Shown here: positions 41,259 through 49,028 of the stretch, piece after piece
How the letters are laid out: each line of letters begins with the position of its first letter
Position numbering within the stretch: the stretch's first letter is position 1
Origin: RHKX01 sp964641695
GTDB lineage: Bacteria; Actinomycetota; Thermoleophilia; Solirubrobacterales; 70-9
DNA: 64,000 bases
Assembly: GCA_964641695.1 (NCBI GenBank)
Contig: CAZXKG010000003.1
Coordinates: 1-64,000, forward strand
Reading direction: 5' to 3'
Translations under genes and position numbers: made by a program
The notes under the pieces: model-generated
Database searches by the model: none
What the model was told of the DNA's origin: nothing
Seen by the model: the letters and a program-made list of their open reading frames with translations, nothing else

Positions 41259-42335
41259 TCAGGCTGCCTCCCTTGCCTCCCCGATCCGCTCATCGAGGGA
41301 CACAACCTCGTCTCCCTCGTCCGCGAAGCCATCGATCAGGTGGGCGTAGATACGAGCGCAGGTCGCGATCGAGTGGCCGAGCCTTCGGGCGACGACCGGC
41401 AACGGAACACCCGAGGCGAGCATCAGCGAGGCAGCGGTGTGGCGAAGGTCGTAAGGCGTGATCGCCGGCAGCTCGCACGCCTCAAGCGCTCTCTTCCATC
41501 CCTGCTGTGTGAAGCTCTGCCAGGCCACACGGCTGACCGGCTGGCCATCTCTGCCCGGCAGGATCAGACCCTCGGGCCTCCCGTCGGCGAGCCGCAGCTC
41601 CTGGAGCTCGATGTAGACGGGCTCGGGGAGCGGCACGAACCGCTGCGTCTGCTGCTTGGTGAAGTCCTCGAGCTTGCCGTAGACGTTGCGGCGCCGGACG
41701 TGGAGCTTGCGTCCGTCGAGATCCGCCCACATGAGGCCGAGCGGCTCCTGCGGCGGCCGCAGCCCTGCGTATGCGATCAGCGAGACGAGCGTCGCGTTGC
41801 GAGGCCGGCGCGTGCCGAGGAAGTGCGTCCTGAGTGCTTCGACCTGCTTCGGGGTCAGCGCGATCGGGATCTTCTTGGCGTGCCTCGGCCGGGGGATCAG
41901 CTTGAGCCTGTTGGAGGGCACCAGCTCGTCGCGTGCAGCGCGATCAAGGATCTGGGAGAGGACGTTGTAGGCGATCTGCGCGGAGCGGGTGCCGTGCTTC
42001 TCGATCACGCCGTGAAGCCACGTCTCAAGCACTCGTGAGCGTAGGTCGAGCAAGTTGTAGTCGCCCAGCTCGGGGTCGATCTGCTGCTCGATCGTGTTCG
42101 CGTAAAGGCGCTCGGTGCTCTTGCTGAGTCCGCGCTTGTGCGCCAGCCACGAGACGGCCTCGACGTGAAGCGTCGGCACGTCTGAACGCGAGAGAACCAC
42201 GTCTCCCAGCTCCATCCTGCGCTTCACCTCGGCATCGAAGCGCGCCGCGTCGGCCTCGGAGGTGAACGAACGGGAGCGGTGTCGCGCGCCCTCGCGCCAC
42301 CTGACGACGTACTTGCCGCTAGGCGACTGCCGCAT
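41259..42335 (-). CDS. Tyrosine recombinase / integrase of the conjugative element
   Basis: A 358-aa site-specific recombinase. It has an AP2-like arm domain (GKYVVRWREGARHRSRSFTSEADAARF), a SAM-like core-binding region and the catalytic domain with Arg193 (AYAGLRPPQE), Arg298 (YDLRHTAAS), His321 (LGHSIAT) and the nucleophile Tyr330 (ARIYAHL). The first His of the H-x-x-R box is a Tyr here. The ATG at 42335 gives a 17-bp overlap with the excisionase-like gene; a TTG at 42353 is possible. Its 3' end almost abuts the convergent DUF3644 gene. Confidence 0.93.
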   Translation of the reverse strand: MRQSPSGKYVVRWREGARHRSRSFTSEADAARFDAEVKRRMELGDVVLSRSDVPTLHVEAVSWLAHKRGLSKSTERLYANTIEQQIDPELGDYNLLDLRSRVLETWLHGVIEKHGTRSAQIAYNVLSQILDRAARDELVPSNRLKLIPRPRHAKKIPIALTPKQVEALRTHFLGTRRPRNATLVSLIAYAGLRPPQEPLGLMWADLDGRKLHVRRRNVYGKLEDFTKQQTQRFVPLPEPVYIELQELRLADGRPEGLILPGRDGQPVSRVAWQSFTQQGWKRALEACELPAITPYDLRHTAASLMLASGVPLPVVARRLGHSIATCARIYAHLIDGFADEGDEVVSLDERIGEAREAA

Positions 42336-42594
42336 CCCGCTCTCGCCTCGCAAGTACCTCGGCCATGAAGTCGCTTTGGGGCTTGGGCTTCTTAGGCTTG
42401 GGCACGACCCTCAGCGAAGCCAGCCACTCTTCGAGATCGGCGTGGTAGATCCGCCAGCAGCCGAGCAGCTTCGCCCCTGGCATCCGTCCCTCGGCGAGCG
42501 CTCGATACACCGTCGCGGGAGAGAGCCTCAGCTCGGCGGCGACCTCCTCGACTGTCAGCCACTCGGGCTCGTTCGTCTGAGCCGATCCGCTCAT
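42319..42594 (-). CDS. Excisionase-like HTH protein
   Basis: A 91-aa MerR/excisionase-type HTH protein: EWLTVEEVAAELRLSPATVYRALAEGRMPGAKLLGCWRIYHADLEEWLAS is the HTH_17 core, followed by a short basic tail. It overlaps the integrase gene by 17 bp and the coupling-protein gene as ATGA, and probably controls the direction of recombination. Confidence 0.88.
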   Translation of the reverse strand: MSGSAQTNEPEWLTVEEVAAELRLSPATVYRALAEGRMPGAKLLGCWRIYHADLEEWLASLRVVPKPKKPKPQSDFMAEVLARRERDAAVA

Positions 42595-44207
42595 GCCGCG
42601 CTCCCAACCGCGGGCGGCCGCCAGATCCGCACTCCCTCCGGCTCCCCCTTGCGCACCGGCTCGATCACGATCGCCTCGCCGACTCCGAGCTGCTTGAACT
42701 CGTCCGGATGGCGGACGAACTCGCGCGTGCGAGTGCGTGTGCCCTCATCCGCCGGCGTTGAGGCTCCGAACTGCGAACGGGTGTGGCGGGTCAGCGTCCA
42801 GCTCGGCTTCGTCCCCGCCATCGCTGCGAGGATCTCCGCCGCCTCCGGCTCCGACTGGCGGTGAGCGACGACGTAGTCGACGTCGGCGAGCACCTGCCGG
42901 CGCAGGCTGTCGGTGACGTCGTTGGGCCGCGCGATCGTCAGGTCGGCGAAGCTCTGCGTTCCGATCAGGACGCTGAGGCCGGCCGAGCGCGAACGTGAGA
43001 GCAGCCGAGCTACCTGCTCGGCGGCGAGCGCGGCGAACTCGTCGATCACGACGAGGCCGCTCGGCTCGGAGCCGTGCAGGCCCGAGGTCACGTTGACCAG
43101 ATCAACGACGACCGCCGCGCCGAGCATCTGCGAGGCGAGCGGGCGGCGATCAGCATCGAGCTCGATGTAGGCGAGGTCGCGGTTGGCGAGCACCACCGAT
43201 AAGTCGAGCTCGTCCTGACTCGGCTCCAGCCAGGGGCCCAGCTCCGATTCGGCGAGCACCGCGAGTCGGTCGCGGACGCCGGACAGCTCGCCTCGGGAAC
43301 GCGGCGTCTGCTCGCGGAGGTAGGAGGCGATCAGCCGATGGACGTCCTGCTCGCCACGCTCGGCCAACGCCTCCAGCGCCTCGCCATCGAAGTAGCGGAC
43401 GATCCTCGCCAAGCTCGCGGGCCATTCGCCGGCCGAGCGCATCGCCAAGAGCACCAGCCCGAGGTAACGCTGGGCCTGGCGCAGGTAGTGGGGCTCGCTG
43501 AAGGTCTCGGCGGCGAGCGCCTTGTCGGCGATCTCGGTGGGGGTGCCGCGACCGAGCGGGTTGTAGGAGGTCGGGCCGTCCGGCTTCCACTCGATGAATG
43601 AACGGCCGGCGCGGTTGGCCTCGCGGATGAGGACCGAGCGCAGGTAGTCGTCGCCCTTCGGATCGACGACTACCGCGCCAAGGCCGGCGCGGACGTAGGC
43701 GCTCGCGTGCGCGGCGAGCGTCACCGTCTTTCCGGAGCCGGGAGCGCCGGGCACGAAGCCGCGGACTCCCTGCCGGGTGCCGAGCGGCAGCGTCGCGATC
43801 GTCCGGGCGCTGGTCGTCCCGAGCACGAAGCGATCTCCACGAAGGCGATCGGTGAGCGCCCGACGTCGCGCAAGCCGCGCGCGAATCAGCGTCGGCAGCA
43901 TGGCTCGCTCACGCGCTCGCCGCGCCTCCAGGCCACCACGCTCGACGCTCTGCCGGTGGCGGATCAGCCCGATTGCCACCGCGAGCGCGACCACCACGCC
44001 AGCGACCAGGCCGACGAGGGGTCGGATCAAGAACGCCGGCACCACGAGGACGACGCCGACAAGCGGTGTGCTCCAGTGAGCGCGAGAGCGCTCCACGCAG
44101 AGCACCAGCGCGACGCTCGCGCAGATGATTCCCGCGCCTGCGATCGCGACCTCCATAAGTCCCGACTCAACCCCGGAGAGGTCCGCTGCGCGACCGCTGC
44201 CCCTCAA
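42591..44207 (-). CDS. Type IV coupling protein (VirD4/TraG-like ATPase)
   Basis: A protein of about 538 aa. Two N-terminal transmembrane helices (VAIAGAGIICASVALVL, PLVGVVLVVPAFLIRPLVGLVAGV) are followed by a RecA-like motor: Walker A GAPGSGKT at about 154-161, VVDPKGDDYLRSVL, Walker B GLVVIDEFAAL near 370 and a late GTQSFADL motif. Coupling proteins bring the DNA-relaxase complex to the secretion channel. The TTG at 44207 overlaps the previous stop as TTGA; the ATG at 44156 is an alternative start that begins right at the first helix. Confidence 0.9.
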   Translation of the reverse strand: MRGSGRAADLSGVESGLMEVAIAGAGIICASVALVLCVERSRAHWSTPLVGVVLVVPAFLIRPLVGLVAGVVVALAVAIGLIRHRQSVERGGLEARRARERAMLPTLIRARLARRRALTDRLRGDRFVLGTTSARTIATLPLGTRQGVRGFVPGAPGSGKTVTLAAHASAYVRAGLGAVVVDPKGDDYLRSVLIREANRAGRSFIEWKPDGPTSYNPLGRGTPTEIADKALAAETFSEPHYLRQAQRYLGLVLLAMRSAGEWPASLARIVRYFDGEALEALAERGEQDVHRLIASYLREQTPRSRGELSGVRDRLAVLAESELGPWLEPSQDELDLSVVLANRDLAYIELDADRRPLASQMLGAAVVVDLVNVTSGLHGSEPSGLVVIDEFAALAAEQVARLLSRSRSAGLSVLIGTQSFADLTIARPNDVTDSLRRQVLADVDYVVAHRQSEPEAAEILAAMAGTKPSWTLTRHTRSQFGASTPADEGTRTRTREFVRHPDEFKQLGVGEAIVIEPVRKGEPEGVRIWRPPAVGSAA

Positions 44208-44953
44208 AGAATCTTCTCCAGCGGGAGCAGCTCGACGCGCCCTTCGGCGCGGCGGCGCTCAACCGCTCGCTCAAGCCCGCGCATCGTCGTTCCCGAAGCC
44301 GCGTAGTAGCGAACGCGATCGACGCACCTCGTCCCTCGCCAGGCCTTGACGATCGCGTCGAGGCGTTGCGGAGCCTTCGGTGTCAGCTCGACCTCGATCG
44401 CGATCACGCCCTCCTCACCGACCAGGACGAGGTCGGGGCGATGGAGCCGAAGCGAGCCGTCTGCGTGCTCCTGAAGCGTCGCGCTTGCAAGCGGCCTGCC
44501 CTCGACCCGCTCCTGAAGGCGAAGCTCGCGCTCGCTCACGAGCACGGAGTCGGAGGGACGAGGCAGCCTGACGGCGACCCAGCCGCAGGCGAGCCAGTGG
44601 TTGCCCAGCTCCGGCGATAGCTGGGCAACTGGAAGCGGCAGGCCCGCGTAGCGGAGACCTCGCACGGTCGCTCGCAGGAATGCGGGCTGTCCGTGCAGCA
44701 GGCGGACCCGCTCCAACAACCCGGCCTCGATGCAGGCGGCAGCCCGCCGGTAGGCGACCGTGCGACCGATCCCGAACCGCTCACGCAGCTGCGGAAGCGT
44801 CGCCGCGCCGAGCCTGCCGATCCAGCGCACGATCTCAAGGTCGCGAACCGCCGCATCCCCATCCGCGATCACCCGCTGGGCGATGTCGTCTTGGCCGAGG
44901 AGCCGGAGTGCTCGCTCCGCTCGCCTGGTGGCAGCTGGGGGGCTCTGGTTCAT
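44204..44953 (-). CDS. Replication-relaxation family protein
   Basis: A 249-aa protein. A winged-helix front (LEIVRWIGRLGAATLPQLRERFGIGRTVAYRRAAACIEAGLLERVRLLHGQP) is followed by a nuclease-like rear with LHRPDLVLVGEEGVIAIEVELTPKAPQRLDAIVKAW, the PD...E-x-E pattern of Replic_Relax proteins. Such proteins accompany actinobacterial conjugative plasmids and may act at the nick site. The start is uncertain. ATG at 44953 overlaps the upstream gene by 119 bp; GTG codons further in would shorten the overlap. Confidence 0.82.
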   Translation of the reverse strand: MNQSPPAATRRAERALRLLGQDDIAQRVIADGDAAVRDLEIVRWIGRLGAATLPQLRERFGIGRTVAYRRAAACIEAGLLERVRLLHGQPAFLRATVRGLRYAGLPLPVAQLSPELGNHWLACGWVAVRLPRPSDSVLVSERELRLQERVEGRPLASATLQEHADGSLRLHRPDLVLVGEEGVIAIEVELTPKAPQRLDAIVKAWRGTRCVDRVRYYAASGTTMRGLERAVERRRAEGRVELLPLEKIL

Positions 44954-45383
44954 CGAAGGGGAAGGGCGCGAGGCGGCAGGGCCAGTACAAATGCTCAGCC
45001 TGCGGATGACGCCCCGCGATCTCGCCCTCCCCGACGGGGATCTCCTCGACCTCGATCATCACCCCGAAGCTCAGCTCGATCGCGACCAGCCGCCAGCGCA
45101 GCTGCCCGTCGGCGGAGACGTACTCCTCACGCCAACCCGACTCGAACGTGCGCTCGGTGATCCGCACCGTGACGTCGGCGACGGAGAAGGCGAACGCCTG
45201 CCACGTCTCGGTGTTGAGATCGTGGATCTCGCCGAGCTTCCCGGCCGTGGTCAGCCACGTGGCCGAGCCGCTGAGCTGGGAGACCTCCATGCCGACGTAG
45301 CCACCGGCCAGCTCGCGGAGCGCGAGCCGCGTCAGCTCGAAGTTGCAGCGCTCAGCTCTGAGCTGTCTTGGCATTCCCTCCAT
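44835..45383 (-). CDS. Hypothetical protein of the conjugative element
   Basis: A protein of about 182 aa, start near 45383 in a region with a 20-bp tandem repeat that carries both GGAGGG and ATG. The N-terminal two thirds look like a folded beta-rich domain (ELAGGYVGMEVSQLSGSATWLTTAGKLGEIHDLNTETW ... YVSADGQLRWRLVAIELSFG). The tail is Pro/Arg rich and overlaps the next gene. I recognise no family. It may be a small recombination-associated protein common in such elements. Confidence 0.5.
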   Translation of the reverse strand: MEGMPRQLRAERCNFELTRLALRELAGGYVGMEVSQLSGSATWLTTAGKLGEIHDLNTETWQAFAFSVADVTVRITERTFESGWREEYVSADGQLRWRLVAIELSFGVMIEVEEIPVGEGEIAGRHPQAEHLYWPCRLAPFPFDEPEPPSCHQASGASTPAPRPRRHRPAGDRGWGCGGSRP

Positions 45384-45414
45384 GTCTTGTGCAATCCCTC
45401 CATGTCTTGTGCAA
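45375..45414. repeat. 20-bp tandem duplication containing a ribosome-binding site and start codon
   Basis: Two exact adjacent copies of a 20-bp unit (minus strand TTGCACAAGACATGGAGGGA) lie directly upstream of the 182-aa gene, with a decayed third part. Each holds ATG followed by GGAGGG. The copies are out of frame with each other, so copy number would alter start choice. Confidence 0.65.
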
Positions 45415-45426
45415 TCCCGGAGAAAC

Positions 45427-45981
45427 TCAAAACGCCCCCCATCCCAGCTCGCGGAGGCGGCGGCGCGCCCGCTCGATGCGCTTGCGGACGCCGCGCTTGC
45501 TGATCTCAAGCCGGGACGCGATCTCCTCGTGGTTGAGGCCGGCGGCCACCAGAAGCAGCACGGTTCGCTGGTCGTCAGGGAGTTCGGCAAGCAGCTCTTG
45601 CCGCTCGCGCGCCGTCTCAGCGGCGATCACTACCTCCAGCGGGTCGGGATCGCCCCGCTCCACGTACTCCAGAACGAGAGCGAGCTCGTCGTCACCGCCT
45701 TCCCGACGGCTCTCCTTGCGGGTGTAGCGGCGGTGCTCCTTCCATGCCTCGCTCTGCACACAGCGCTTCGCGTAGGCGACGACGTGCTCGACGTCATAGG
45801 GTCCGGTGAACGAGCGCAGCATGTCGAGGAGCGCGTCGTGGACGACATCGCCGATCTGCTGTGAGTCGACGCCCGATCGCCGGGCCACGTCGTAGAGGAA
45901 GCCGTAGCGCTTGAGAGCGAGCCAGCCGACGATGAGGACGTTTTTGCGGGGGTCTGATTGGGGTGTCGGTCGATGGGCCAT
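45427..45981 (-). CDS. Sigma-factor-like DNA-binding protein (region 4 HTH)
   Basis: A protein of about 184 aa. The middle (VARRSGVDSQQIGDVVHDALLDMLRSF and VVAYAKRCVQSEAWKEHRRYTRKES) resembles sigma region 2. The C-terminal LAELPDDQRTVLLLVAAGLNHEEIASRLEISKRGVRKRIERARRRLRELG is a sigma-70 region 4 HTH. It may be a sigma factor or a derived activator of the element. The start is uncertain: ATGs at 45981, 46017 and 46032 are in frame. It is transcribed away from the 88-aa gene at 46126. Confidence 0.75.
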   Translation of the reverse strand: MAHRPTPQSDPRKNVLIVGWLALKRYGFLYDVARRSGVDSQQIGDVVHDALLDMLRSFTGPYDVEHVVAYAKRCVQSEAWKEHRRYTRKESRREGGDDELALVLEYVERGDPDPLEVVIAAETARERQELLAELPDDQRTVLLLVAAGLNHEEIASRLEISKRGVRKRIERARRRLRELGWGAF

Positions 45982-46125
45982 GGGCCGCCCGACCGCACGC
46001 CTGCGGCGTGCCACCATGAGGTGGCCGGCCATGAGGCCGACATCCCGCCCAGACCCACTCCGAATTCCCCGTTCAGCCCAACCCGACCGCCAGGGTCGAT
46101 CGCTAACGGGTGGTAGCCTCGCCGT

Positions 46126-46392
46126 GTGACGAAGACCGAGCTACACCAACCGGTTGACGCTCTGCCCGACGACTCGCTGTCGGCGGCTGTGGTGCTGCTT
46201 GAGCGGGCTCAAGACCCCGTCGTCGCCAAGCTCGACGCGGCACCCTACGACGACGAAGAGCTGACCGACGAGGACCGTCGCGCCGTCGATGACGCGACAG
46301 GCGAGCCCGGCATTCCTTGGTCGGAGGTCGTGGCGGAGCTGACGCCCTCGGACTCCTCGGCGAATGAGCTTCTCGCCATAGCGGCCGACTAG
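46126..46392 (+). CDS. Small acidic protein, possibly antitoxin-like
   Basis: An 88-aa acidic protein from a GTG. The start TELHQPVDALPDDSLSAAVVLLERAQDPVVAKLDAAPYDDEELTDEDRRAVDDA resembles small actinobacterial antitoxin-like proteins of the form LVDALPEE..DAA...LE. No toxin gene is adjacent: the next gene is the monooxygenase, 10 bp downstream. The function is open. Confidence 0.55.
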   Translation: MTKTELHQPVDALPDDSLSAAVVLLERAQDPVVAKLDAAPYDDEELTDEDRRAVDDATGEPGIPWSEVVAELTPSDSSANELLAIAAD

Positions 46393-46402
46393 GCGCAAGG
46401 GG

Positions 46403-47554
46403 ATGGCGGGGGTCGACATCGCGATTGTCGGGGCCGGATTCGCCGGCTTGGCCTTGGCCGCTCGCTGCGCAGATGCAGGCTTGGAAGTGGCGGTCCTCGA
46501 GCGACGAGCCAATCTGGATCCCGAGGGAGTCGCGCTGCAGCTTCAGCCCAATGGCCTATCAGCGCTTGACGCGTTGGGCGTCACCAAGGAAGTCCTCTCC
46601 CACGGGCACCGGATCGACACATTCGAGCAGCGTGACGCCGCCGGTCGCTTGCGATCAACCGTCCACTACGACGAGTTGCATCACGCCCATCCATACATGT
46701 GCGGCATCCGTCGGCCAGATCTGCTGGGAATCCTCGCGGACCGACTTCAGGATCGAGCAGTCCTACATACCGGCTGCACAGTCAACGGCCTTGAGCATGA
46801 CGACGGTCGCGCCACCGGCGTGCGCTACTCCGCCGCTGGCAACGACGAAGTTCTCCAAGCGAAGCTTGTGGTCGGCGCCGACGGCGTCGGTTCAGCGATC
46901 CGCACCTCGATGGGGGCGCAAGAACGGTTGCGCACGGGTCCTGAGCCCTATCTGATCGGGATCAGCCAGAACCAGCCAGAGGATGACATCGCCCGCATCT
47001 ACTGCGGGGACGGCTACTGCAACGGCGTGCTGCCCTACGGTGAGCAAACCTACTTCTTCGACTGCGTCACCGGGGAAACCCGCACAGCGTTCGAAGAGCG
47101 GAACCTGGATGCATGGAAACGCATTTACGCACAGCGCGTACCAGGCGGCGAGTCGATCGTCGAGTCGATCGGCTCGTTCGACAAACTCGGCTTCCTCTCA
47201 GGAAGAACTCATTGGACCCCGCACCGCATGCAGCCGGGCGTCGTCCTCATCGGAGACGCGGCCGCCGCAGTGCACCCGCACTCTGGCCAGGGCGCGAACC
47301 AGGCACTCATCGACGCAGACGCGCTCGGCGGGGCTCTAGCAGCGCACGGCCCTGCGGCAGACGATGCCCTATTCGCCGTTACCCGACAACGTGCGAACGC
47401 GACGCGACGAATGGTGGCCTGGTCGATCATCGCCGGACGCACGTTGGATGGATCGCGTGCTGGCTGGCGATTGCTGCGTAGGTCCGGGCATATAACGATG
47501 CGAGTCGGCACGTTTCGTCGCGCAGCGATACGACAGCAGGCCGGACTCGCCTAA
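46403..47554 (+). CDS. FAD-dependent monooxygenase (PHBH/aromatic hydroxylase type)
   Basis: A 383-aa flavoprotein: Rossmann motif IVGAGFAGLALAARCADAG, then VLERR, the Arg in IRRPDLLGILADRL, VVGADGVGSAIR (the DG motif) and GDAAAAVHPHSGQGANQALIDADAL (the GD motif). It belongs to the group A monooxygenases that hydroxylate aromatic compounds or inactivate drugs such as tetracyclines or rifamycins. The substrate is not evident. It lies as cargo among transfer genes and starts 10 bp after the 88-aa gene. Codon use has more AT-rich choices than the transfer operon. 47555-47688 holds nothing I can support. Confidence 0.88.
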   Translation: MAGVDIAIVGAGFAGLALAARCADAGLEVAVLERRANLDPEGVALQLQPNGLSALDALGVTKEVLSHGHRIDTFEQRDAAGRLRSTVHYDELHHAHPYMCGIRRPDLLGILADRLQDRAVLHTGCTVNGLEHDDGRATGVRYSAAGNDEVLQAKLVVGADGVGSAIRTSMGAQERLRTGPEPYLIGISQNQPEDDIARIYCGDGYCNGVLPYGEQTYFFDCVTGETRTAFEERNLDAWKRIYAQRVPGGESIVESIGSFDKLGFLSGRTHWTPHRMQPGVVLIGDAAAAVHPHSGQGANQALIDADALGGALAAHGPAADDALFAVTRQRANATRRMVAWSIIAGRTLDGSRAGWRLLRRSGHITMRVGTFRRAAIRQQAGLA

Positions 47555-47688
47555 CGCTTGTAGTCCGACTTCCTCGACGGACCCACCGTCGGTGCGACCT
47601 CAACCGTGACGCTTGACCCGCGCCGCGAGTTCGACCTAGACCGAAGCCTGAGACTGCGCTGACGTTGTCCCCGACGTCGGTGGAACCC

Positions 47689-48114
47689 CTATCCGTCGGC
47701 AGGCAAGATCGTGAACGAGCTGGCTCCGTTCAGCGGCGTGACCGCGCGGAAGTGGCGCTCGTCGAAGCTCAGAAGGCGAGCCGTGTTATGTCGCGCCGCC
47801 AAGGTGATCAGGGCGCAATCTGCCAACCCGAGTTCGAGATCGGCGTAGCGATCCTCCAAGAGCAAGACCGTCTCGTAATCGTCCTGCTCAAGGCCGTCGA
47901 CCAAGAAACGCCCGGCGGCAAGGTCCGAGAGGAAGGCCCGACGCGCCGAGCTGCCGATGCGCTGGCCCAACAGGTAGTCGATCTCAGCGGTAATCGGCGC
48001 CGGGATTATCAGCGAGCCAGCGTCCTTCTCCAGGCAGTGGAGAATGTGCTCGCGGTTGGCCTCGCCCTCATCGGCAAGCGCAACGAGTGGGGCGGCATCG
48101 ATCAGAAGCGTCAA
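47689..48114 (-). CDS. vapC: VapC toxin, PIN-domain ribonuclease (element copy)
   Basis: A 141-aa PIN domain: LLIDAAPLVALAD with the first Asp, ITAEIDYLLGQRIG with the Glu, LELGLADCALITLAARHNT with the Asp, and LLSFDERHFRAVTP at the end. The start is TTG at 48114 overlapping the antitoxin stop (TTGA). It is a different subtype from the VapC at 23151. It probably stabilises the conjugative element. Confidence 0.9.
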   Translation of the reverse strand: MTLLIDAAPLVALADEGEANREHILHCLEKDAGSLIIPAPITAEIDYLLGQRIGSSARRAFLSDLAAGRFLVDGLEQDDYETVLLLEDRYADLELGLADCALITLAARHNTARLLSFDERHFRAVTPLNGASSFTILPADG

Positions 48115-48347
48115 GAGCCGAAGCCCTCGAGCAGCTCCTGCTCGGGGATCTCAGAGATCAGCCGCGGGTCCTTGTCGGTGCGCTTGAAGCCGGCAGCGAG
48201 TGCGAAGTTACGGTCGTGCGAGGGCTTGGGCCGGTAGGCGGCAACGGCCTCGCGCAGAATCTCGGCCTGTGGACGCCCCTCCTGCCGAGAGAGCCGAGCA
48301 AGGCGCTCCGCTTGCTTGTCGTCCAGATAGACACTCGTTTTGCGCAT
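48111..48347 (-). CDS. vapB: VapB-like antitoxin (ribbon-helix-helix)
   Basis: A 78-aa antitoxin: MRKTSVYLDDKQAERLARLSRQEGRPQAEILREAVAAY is a ribbon-helix-helix DNA-binding domain, and the C-terminal part (DPRLISEIPEQELLEGFGS) is the toxin-neutralising tail. The ATG at 48347 lies six bases behind a good -10 box. It overlaps vapC by four bases. Confidence 0.88.
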   Translation of the reverse strand: MRKTSVYLDDKQAERLARLSRQEGRPQAEILREAVAAYRPKPSHDRNFALAAGFKRTDKDPRLISEIPEQELLEGFGS

Positions 48348-48353
48348 GTCGCC

Positions 48354-48374
48354 AGTATAGGGCACTATATAGGG
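48354..48374 (-). promoter_or_regulatory. vapBC promoter of the element, probably leaderless
   Basis: TATACT (48359-48354, minus strand) ends six bases before the vapB ATG, so the transcript probably starts at the ATG. CCCTATA occurs twice here (CCCTATATAGTGCCCTATA), forming a repeat that suits VapBC autoregulation. Confidence 0.55.
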
Positions 48375-48500
48375 TAATACCAGGGACACATCCTGACGTG
48401 TCTAACTTCTAGCGCCCGAAGCGATCGTCAGTCCAACTCTTTTTTCGCAGCCGAAAGCGACGGGCTCAACTGGAGCCCGCCGCCCAGCTCGATCGAGGAC

Positions 48501-48872
48501 TTAGAACGGGATGTCCTCCCCATCCGGCTCCGGAGCGCCCTCGGGCTCCTCCGACGGCTTGCTGCCGTTGGCCCAGCCGAGGAACTCGACCCGTCCGATC
48601 ACGGAGTGCTTGGAGCGCTTGCTGCCGTCCTCGGCTTCCCACTCGCGGTAGACGAGGCGGCCTTCGACGCCGATCTGCCGGCCCTTGGCCAGGTACTCGG
48701 CGCAGGCCTCGGCCTGACGGTCGAACGTCGAGACGTCGACGTAGGTGGGTGGCTTGTCGGCCCCGTTGGATACCGCGATCCGCATATCGCAGACCGCGCG
48801 GCCGTCCAGCGACTCGACGTGCCGCAGGGTGACGTCGCTTGTGAGGCGACCGATGAGAGTGACGGAGTTCAT
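48501..48872 (-). CDS. ssb: Single-stranded DNA-binding protein
   Basis: A 123-aa SSB: MNSVTLIGRLTSDVTLR start, OB-fold strands VCDMRIAVSNG, YVDVSTFDRQAEACAEYLAKGRQIGVEGRLVYREWEAEDGSKRS, and the acidic tip EDIPF that binds partner proteins. The ATG has GGAG seven bases upstream. Located among transfer genes, it is the element's own SSB, protecting the transferred strand. Confidence 0.95.
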   Translation of the reverse strand: MNSVTLIGRLTSDVTLRHVESLDGRAVCDMRIAVSNGADKPPTYVDVSTFDRQAEACAEYLAKGRQIGVEGRLVYREWEAEDGSKRSKHSVIGRVEFLGWANGSKPSEEPEGAPEPDGEDIPF

Positions 48873-48907
48873 CTTCCGTCTCCTTCCTGCCCGCGGTGGC
48901 GGGCGTC

Positions 48908-48969
48908 GTGGACTTGCGAAGCGCTCCCACCCGGCCCTGCCGGGTCACAATCGCGAAGCAGAAGTCCAC
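48908..48969. promoter_or_regulatory. Nested inverted repeat upstream of ssb
   Basis: GTGGACTT (48908-48915) pairs with AAGTCCAC (48962-48969). Inside lie two direct copies of GCGAAGC and a perfect hairpin ACCCGGC-CCT-GCCGGGT (48929-48945). It sits in the 156-bp gap before ssb and may be a control site or transfer-related structure. Confidence 0.5.
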
Positions 48970-49028
48970 GCCGACCGCCGCTCGGGCACGGAGGCGAAGA
49001 GCATCCCTCGCGCTCAACTCGCCCACGA

